Part shown: in pieces, positions 57,476 to 64,000 of the stretch
Layout of the letters: each line of letters opens with the position of its first letter
Numbering within the stretch: position 1 is the stretch's first letter
Assembly (NCBI GenBank): GCA_034401135.1
Contig: JAWZSP010000007.1
Location: forward strand, 1,364,001 to 1,428,000
Length of the DNA: 64,000 nucleotides
DNA from: Volutella citrinella
Lineage: Eukaryota > Ascomycota > Sordariomycetes > Hypocreales > Nectriaceae
Reading direction: 5' to 3'
The notes under the pieces: generated by a model
Told to the model about the DNA's origin: nothing
What the model saw: only the letters and a program-made list of their open reading frames with translations
Databases searched by the model: none
Program-made: the position numbers and the translations under genes

Positions 57476-60400
57476 ATGGGCGCCAGTGTGCGATCCGTCG
57501 CCGGCAGGCCAAGCGTGCGCGCTGGTGTTAGGGCATCGTCTGCGCGTTACACCCCCTCGCTGATCGCCTCCTCGCGCTTCGACCGCACCGGCGCCGTGTC
57601 GCCTGCGGACTCGCTTCTTTCCACAGCCACGACGGGAACCAAGCGCAAAGAGCGCGAATACGACTCGGATCCCGGCGCCGAAGAGACCAACATCAACGTC
57701 GTGGTGCGATGCCGTGGTCGGAACGAGCGCGAGATCAAGGAGAACAGCAACGTGGTGGTGAAGACGGACGCGGTCAAGGGAAACATTGTGGGCCTCTCCA
57801 TGGGCTCCAATGCGCTGAGCGACCGGTCGTATCACTTTGATCGCGTCTTCTCCCAGGCTGCCGACCAAAACATGGTTTTCGATGACACGGTGAAACCGAT
57901 TCTCGACGAGGTGAGTTGAGTCTGGCCTGCTGCGGCGCGAACATTTGCTCACACAAAGAACCATAGATGCTTGCGGGATACAACTGCACAATCTTCGCCT
58001 ATGGCCAGACAGGAACTGGCAAGACCTACACCATGTCGGGCGACATGACCGAGACCCTGGGCATGCTCTCCGACGAAGCCGGCATTATTCCTCGAGTGCT
58101 CCAGCAATTGTTTACTAAACTCGAGCTGGATGATACTGAAAGCACAATCAAGTGCTCCTTTATTGAGTTGTACAATGAGGAGCTGCGAGATCTGCTCGCT
58201 GCCGACGAGAGCGCCAAGCTCAAGATTTACGACGACACTTCGCGACGAGGCCACGCCAGCACCGTTGTGCAGGGCATGGAGGAGAAGCACATAAAGAACG
58301 CTGCGGAGGGTATCAAAGTGCTCCAGGAAGGCAGTTTGAAACGTCAGGTAGCCGCTACGAAGTGCAACGATCTCAGCTCGCGAAGCCATACCGTCTTCAC
58401 CATCACAACATACGTCAAGAAGGCCACCGAGAATGGAACTGAAGCATTTGTCAGCGCTGGCAAATTGAACCTTGTCGATCTGGCCGGTAGCGAGAACATT
58501 CAGCGGTCTGGTGCAGAGAACAAGCGCGCCGCCGAGGCCGGTCTCATCAACAAATCGCTGCTCACGCTCGGCCGAGTCATCAACGCCCTCGTCGACCGAA
58601 GCGCCCATATCCCATACCGAGAGTCCAAGCTGACACGGCTTCTGCAAGACTCCCTCGGTGGTCGGACCAAGACTTGCATCATCGCCACCATCTCACCGGC
58701 GAAGACCAATCTCGAGGAGACCATTTCCACTCTGGACTATGCGTTCCGTGCCAAGAACATCAAGAACAAGCCGCAACTGAACCCATTGGTTGAGAAGAAG
58801 ACGCTTCTGCGGGAGTTTACGTCTGAAATCGAGAAACTCAAGAGCGAGCTGATCTCCACTCGCCAGCGCAATGGAGTTTACCTCTCCAACGAAGTGTATG
58901 AGGAGATGACCGCCACAAGCGAGTCTCGCCGCATCGTGACAGAGGAGCAGGGCGCCAAGATCGAGACCCTGGAGTCGAATCTGCGCAACAAGGTGCAAGA
59001 ACTATGGAACCTCACGTCAAACTTCATGGGATTGAAGAAGGACCACGAGGGGACCAAGAACATGTTGGATGATACCAAGGAGGTGCTTGATCAAACCGAA
59101 ATTGTTCTCGCTGCCACTCGTAAGACGTTGGCCGAGGAGACCAAGCTTCGAAAAGCGCACCAGGAGACGGAGGAGAAGCTCACGGAGATCGGAGGACAAC
59201 TCATCAACAAACTGAACAAGACGGTATCCGATGTTGGCGGCTTGCACGCCAAGAACAAGCGCAAGTCGGACCTGCAATCTCTCAACCGAGCGACCTGGAG
59301 CACGTCCCAGGACCAAGTAGCCGATGTGACGTCAATGGTTGAGCGCCGGATCCAAGAGTTCCAGGACGAACAGCAGGAGCACATTATGAGCGTGGGCCAG
59401 CGGATGGAGGACTTTGTTGGCGAGGAGCTGCAGAAGCTGTCTTCAACCCAGGGCTTCCTTGACGAACATCTCGGCACGTTTGTTGAATCCAAGAAACAGC
59501 TGCTGGAGGAGAAGCAAAAGTCCAAGGAAGACATGGATGAGGTTCTTGAGGAAATCAAGGTCATTCGCGACACCGTCAAGGGACGAATGGGCGAGAGTCT
59601 TCAGGCGATATCCGTGTCTGCAGAGAAGATTGCGGCAGACATGTTGGGTGAAATGAATGCATTCCACAGTCAGGTAAGCCACTGGAAATGAGCGGAAGAC
59701 TCCGGTGAGAGAGAGACTGACACAGTTGGCCAGCTTCATTCGTCATATAGCACCCTTGGCAAAGATTTCAAGGGTATCTTTGAGGACCTTGTCAAGCACA
59801 TCACAGCACAGCGTGCCGAGTCGGACAATTTGAGGAGACAACTGCAATCGGCGACAAACACCATTGTCCTGCAGAATGCCAGCATTTCCACCCGAATTCA
59901 GGAGGCACTTGATGAGGAACGTCGACAAGCGGTTGATGATCGCCAGAAGCTCATGACCCAAATCACAAGTCTCGTCAACGGACAGGCTGAGATACAGGAG
60001 GCACGCTTGGCGGACAAGGCTTCGCAGATCCAAAAGACCATGGCTGAATCCAGCGCGTCGCTCGACAATGCTGTATCGCAGTACGGAAAGGGCATGGAGT
60101 CCTGGGACAACAAGGAGGGCGAGCTGCTGGACGAGGTCAAGAAGTCCCGGGAGCAGCTGAAGACCAAGCTCAAGGACGACTGGACGGCGGCCAACGAGCA
60201 CAGCACTTCCATTCAGGCCACAGCCAAGTCGGTCCATGCTGAGACTGTCCGCGTTGTGGATGAGCAGATCAAGGATCTTGATGTCCAGATGGAGGCTCTT
60301 GACGACTTCGTCACACGGGCCAAATCAGAGAACAACCATCACCATGAAACGCACGGCCAGTCCGTCCAGGCGTTATCCAATACTGTGGAGGAGTCTTTTG

Positions 60401-61107
60401 GCAACATCTCGGCCCACTTCAAGGCGACATTCGACCGCGTCAAGAACCTGGGCGAAGACATGGAGCTCGACCTTGGCGACTTGCAAGATGGCCTGCAGCC
60501 TCTTGACGAGCAGGTCTGCCAGCCCCTGTCGAATCTGCGCGAGGGCATCTCAAGCGTCGGGCTTCAGGAGTATCAGCCTACCGGCAACACCCCAGCGAAG
60601 CAACAGTACCACTTCCCAACCGAGCTGCCACGGACTGAGGCTCACGACTTGATTATCGCTCGCATCGACGAGATGCCGACGCCGACCAAGGACCGCGACG
60701 GACATGGCGACAGGGACACGCTGGTGCTTGCGGATCTGGACTGCCCGACTAAGATGATGACTTCCCCTCCGCGACCTCCTCCGCGACCCTCTAATATCGG
60801 CCTCGACAGCCAGACTCACCATTTCGGCACGAGCCTGCGTGAGGTCAACCCCAACGTCACGGCCAACTTGACGACGGGGAACATCAGCTTCGACCCGCGC
60901 GCTTCCATCATGTCCATGCCGCCGGAGCGTACCATGCCGCTATTTAAGCGCAGCACGCGGGCCGCGACGCGCAGCATGATGAAGCCAGCCATCGGCGGTG
61001 GCCTGCCCGTCGCGGCAGCCGGCGTACTCGTCGAGGGTAGCGAGAACCTCCCTCCGACGGACTTTTCGCAGAGCATGTCCAGGAGAAAGAGCCCGCGACT
61101 GAACTAG
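57476..61107 (+). CDS. bimC: Kinesin-5 (BimC/Eg5 type), plus-end bipolar spindle motor
   Basis: Model join(57476..57910,57967..59673,59734..61107), 1171 aa, close to Aspergillus BimC. It crosslinks and slides antiparallel spindle microtubules. Motor domain at about 70-435: VVVRCRGRNERE, P-loop GQTGTGKT at 158-165 just after intron 1, NDLSSRSHTVFTI (switch I), NLVDLAGSEN (switch II), HIPYRESKLTRLLQDSLGG. A neck linker and about 500 residues of coiled coil follow, then the tail with the BimC box TPAKQQYHFPTELPRT, whose Thr1000 is the expected Cdk1 site for spindle targeting. A basic end (RKSPRLN) closes it. Introns are 56 and 60 nt, both phase 0. The ATG at 57476 is the first in frame; the N-terminal extension before the motor is basic and Ser-rich, normal for the family. 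Confidence 0.95.
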
Positions 61108-61480
61108 GTCGACTGGGGGCTCCTCGGGGTTGGCTGGATGGCGTTGGTGGATCATGGCTTTTTTTCCTACAACTTGACTTCAAGTGAGAATTCAAGGTCG
61201 CTTTTAGGTAGCAGGGTTATTTTGAGTACTTGATACCCTTTGGCTTTTCATGTTGAAATGAACACAATTACATTCGAGTTATTCTTTCCATGACCGGATC
61301 GCCAGTGGTGACTCTCGCATTCTTGCTTGAGTGCGTGATATATATGTTGCCAAGTATTGAATGGAAACACTCTTCTTCCATCCGCCATTCATGAGGCGGT
61401 TGCATCGAGCTGTTTTCAAGTGATTCCCTACAGTGTGATGCTTCATGACGCTCAAGTGCGACGTCGTCGAGCACATTCTT
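61108..61480. other. Convergent 3' flanks of kinesin-5 and the RRN9-like gene
   Basis: Untranslated ends of two converging genes; no further feature is seen. Confidence 0.55.
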
Positions 61481-63590
61481 CTAGGAAGAATAATCGCCTT
61501 CATCGGACGTCGCAGGTCGACTCGCTGGCTCCCCTCTGTAGTGTCTTTTCCTCTTCCTCATGCCCACGTCCTCGCCTCTCCAGCCCCTCCCTGCGACAAT
61601 CGGCCGTAGGAAGCCATCAACGTGCACCGCACCCACTACCTCCTCGTCGCTATCCAGCTCCTCGGCCTGGCCCTGGTGCACAAGCTCCATGTGGCGCCGC
61701 AGGTTCGCCCTTCGGGAGAAGCCCTGCGCCGCCCGGTCGCAGGACGGCATCGGGCAGAAGAACTGGCCGCCGACGGACCGCGAGCGAGACCGCGAGCGCG
61801 AAGGCCGCGGCGACTTGGGCGAGGGGCGGGGAGACTGCGTCTGCGTACGCGAGCGACGACCACGCACATCGGGCGTGCCTTGGCGAGAGGCACCGCGGCG
61901 CTGGACGAGGTCCGGTGCCCCGCCGTCGCTTTCGTCGTCGGTATCGGGGCCCGAGTAGGACGCTTGGACGGGCTCCGGCCTGTAACTAAGGGTTTCGATG
62001 CCAGCACTGCGATCGCCATCTACCATAGGCACCTCGTGAAGCATGCGGATCGACATCTCGCTGCCAAAGAGGTTGGCACACCGCTGTGTCGCTCGGTCGA
62101 TAACCTCGGCCGAGAAACCCGCCAGCGATGCCGCCCCGAGGACGTCGCTCCAGTCCCGCAGGCCCCAGCGGGCCATTCTTCGTTCCATGTCGCCGTCAAG
62201 CGTCGATATCCCGGACGCCGCGCTGCCCGATGCTACGCTGCCCTCCCTGTCGGTGTCACCGGCCTCGGACTCTTGTGTTCTGGCGGACTGCGAACGTTCC
62301 CGCTCCGTCTCCTCGTCTCCCTCGCGCATCCACTCGTCGAAGGCCGCATCCTTCTGCTCCTGTTCCCCGGCCGCCTCTTCGCCGTGGCGCATCCACTCGT
62401 CGAACGCGGCATCTTGGTTCTGGGAAGACGGGGGCAAACGGCGGTGCTGTTCCCGGGCGACACGGCGCAGGAAATCCTCGCGAGACTCTCCCTCGAGCGG
62501 TTCCCGGGGCTTGCGCGGGCGGCCACGAGCGCGAGGCGTCGACGAGGGCGTTTCATTCGGCGAGGGTGCTGTGCTCGCGGCATCTCGGGAGTGGCTTCGG
62601 TGCCGACTGCGGGGCCGTTTCCGGCCGCTCGGGTTGTCGGACTCGTCCTCGGTAGATGACTCGGAGAAGTAGTTGGTCCCGGCGACGCGTGAGTTGTGGA
62701 GAATGGTGAGTGTAGCATCCAGCTGTGAGAGGATGTGTCTCACGGATGGCCTCAGAATGTGGTAAGAAAGATCGTCGTCGGTTGACACAACGGGCTCGTA
62801 AGTTTGAGTGGATCGCTTCTCCCTAGCCACGGGCTCGCCTACAGGGTCGATAGTCGTGCGATCATCATGGCCAGGCTCATCTTCACTGGCCTCTGGTTTT
62901 ATCGGCGTAGCTCTTGATGGTGATGGGCGAGGCGGGGAGGAGGGAGGCACTGATGATTCGCTCTCCTCCTCCGCGTCCTCTTGGGTCGGAATTGCGTCTT
63001 CGGTTGCAGGCGGGCGCATGGCGCGCCCTCTCTTCCCGAATCGCTGCTTGGCAGTGCGTAGAATAGTCGCTGAAAGCTCCTCCTCCAGCTCCATGCTGGG
63101 CAGTGCCTCAGCCTGTCTCCGGAACGTGTATTGCTCATCCTCGTCGGCTTGTTCGTCTATGAGACGGTGCTTGGGCACCTGTCGATGCTTGAGAGGCCAC
63201 GCCGTCCAGAGCTTCGGTGGCATCCATACCAGGTCTTTTCCTCCGGCTTCCTAGACGCAAGTCAGTCGTCCATGCTCTGACAGACGAGTGCTGTTGCCCG
63301 ACACTGTTGGTGGGTCGCGATTCACTCACCGTGGTCGCCGAAGAATCCTGAGCGGCCACACTCAGTTGCGCCCGCCTCTTCAACGCGTGAGAGTTGTACA
63401 GATGGATTGCCAGGTCCTGGTCTTGCAGATGCTTCATCGATTCCCAGAGCAGCCGGTCGTCTTCCGTGAGCGACCGCCATGACGATTTCGGGCCTGCCCA
63501 GCGGTTGGGTCGGTGCTGGTGCAGGTCCTCGGACGCGACGGACGCGATCTCATCACTGTCAAGCTCCCAGTTCTCAATTTTGGATTCCAT
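61481..63590 (-). CDS. RRN9-domain protein with a C-terminal C2H2 zinc finger (Pol I initiation factor candidate)
   Basis: Model complement(join(61481..63250,63330..63590)), 676 aa. Rrn9 is part of the yeast upstream activating factor that recruits RNA polymerase I to rDNA. Seen: residues about 28-110 match the RRN9 N-terminal pattern, RWAGPKSSWRSL, LAIHLYNSHALKRRAQ, then across the 79-nt intron (phase 0) PPKLWTAWPL and VPKHRLIDE. After long acidic and Ser/Arg-rich regions come a doubled DAAFDEWMR motif, a likely folded piece (RRMARWGLRDWSDVLGAASLAGF), an SR-rich stretch (SRSRSRSRS) and a single C2H2 finger near 590-615 (CPMPSC, F, L, HMELVH). The ATG at 63590 is the first in frame. The Pol I role rests on the RRN9 block; the finger could bind DNA. 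Confidence 0.85.
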
Positions 63591-63940
63591 CAAACAGAAT
63601 GGCTAAGTATCGTGCTCTAGTGCTGAAAGGCCGAAGCTGCTCATTTTATTTTTATTTTTATTCTTGGGAAACTTGATGGCAATCCTGGCGTCGAGTGGCG
63701 GTTGATGAGGGTTGGTTTAGCTAACGGCGTGTCAAGGAAATTTTCCGAGGTTGCTTCAGACTAGCACGATGCAGTCCACATCACATACACATGCATATAT
63801 GCACACACACACACACACACATTCCTACATCGCAGGCTCCGTCTAGCAGGGCGCAAAGGCACTTGGGAAATGCAAAGGTACACAAAGCTCCTTCATCGCA
63901 TGTACATTTTAATCTATCGGAAATGGTATAAATCAGCCCG
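63591..63940. other. RRN9-like promoter side and 3' flank of the edge gene
   Basis: Holds a T/A-rich run (TTTTATTTTTATTTTTATTC near 63642) and the CA microsatellite listed separately. No gene is supported. Confidence 0.5.
63800..63822. repeat. (CA)n microsatellite
   Basis: About ten CA units in a row (GCACACAC...CACATTC), preceded by alternating purine-pyrimidine ACATGCATATATGC. Likely polymorphic between strains. Confidence 0.9.
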
Positions 63941-64000
63941 TTACGCCTTGCCCTTGCCCTTCGCCTTTTCCTTTTCCAGCTTCCTCCGCTTCGACCTCAG
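63941..64000 (-). CDS. C-terminal end of an unknown protein; gene continues beyond the right edge
   Basis: On the minus strand the last 60 bases read as 19 codons plus TAA, ending KRRKLEKEKAKGKGKA. A Lys-rich tail of this style is common in nucleolar and ribosome-biogenesis proteins, but 19 residues are too few to name it. The coding nature is an inference from the abrupt GC-rich, Lys-codon (AAG) pattern and the stop just before the AT-rich flank. Confidence 0.4.
   Translation of the reverse strand: MRSKRRKLEKEKAKGKGKA

Noticed and set aside
1..64000. CRISPR arrays, insertion sequences, bacterial operon signals, secondary-metabolite cluster
   Set aside because: No regularly spaced repeats, no transposase, no PKS/NRPS or tailoring genes; the window is eukaryotic housekeeping DNA with gene-free stretches.

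Overview
The window looks like chromosomal DNA of a filamentous ascomycete, probably Sordariomycetes and perhaps Hypocreales (an inference from protein types, not a database result). Reasons: short GT-AG introns of about 47-155 nt with CTAAC/CTGAC branch sites, no operons or ribosome binding sites, and typical Pezizomycotina proteins (Clr5-domain protein, Nep1-like protein, BimC kinesin, RRN9-domain protein, surface-growth GT2 glycosyltransferase). Gene models were built by hand from splice sites, reading phase and protein continuity. Most coding lengths divide exactly by three after splicing.

Layout. 1-8.5 kb: 5' end of a mitochondrial D-lactate dehydrogenase (-), a Clr5-domain protein (-) divergent from a secreted Nep1-like protein (+), and an unknown basic, Ser-rich protein (-). 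8.5-20.8 kb: about 12 kb without a credible gene. 20.8-22.6 kb: GT2 glycosyltransferase (+). 22.6-28.5 kb: second gene-free stretch. 28.5-32.4 kb: a BTB-like protein (-) divergent from GWT1 (+). 32.4-38.5 kb: third gene-free stretch, rich in GTAC palindromes. 38.5-42 kb: Kin4-like kinase (+). 43.8-46.4 kb: four identical tRNA-Arg(ACG) genes (-) interrupted by an acidic conserved protein (+). 47.4-64 kb: a dense housekeeping block with a vacuolar Ca2+/H+ exchanger (+), LYS9 saccharopine reductase (-), a SPRY protein (+), a PPP4R2-type phosphatase-4 subunit (+), kinesin-5 (+), an RRN9-like Pol I factor (-) and the tail of one more gene (-).

The genes do not form one pathway or a biosynthetic cluster. 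Shared themes are cell surface and hyphal growth (GT2, GWT1) and mitosis or checkpoint control (Kin4-like kinase, kinesin-5, PP4 subunit), but these neighbours are probably coincidental. I did not find a new multi-gene system. The most distinctive signals are a 3-nt microexon in the Ca2+/H+ exchanger, a GC-AG intron plus 11-nt and 18-nt exons in LYS9, the tRNA-Arg(ACG) array, a tandem repeat in the Clr5 protein, a possible alternative start inside the D-lactate dehydrogenase intron, and GTAC-rich patches in the gene-free DNA.
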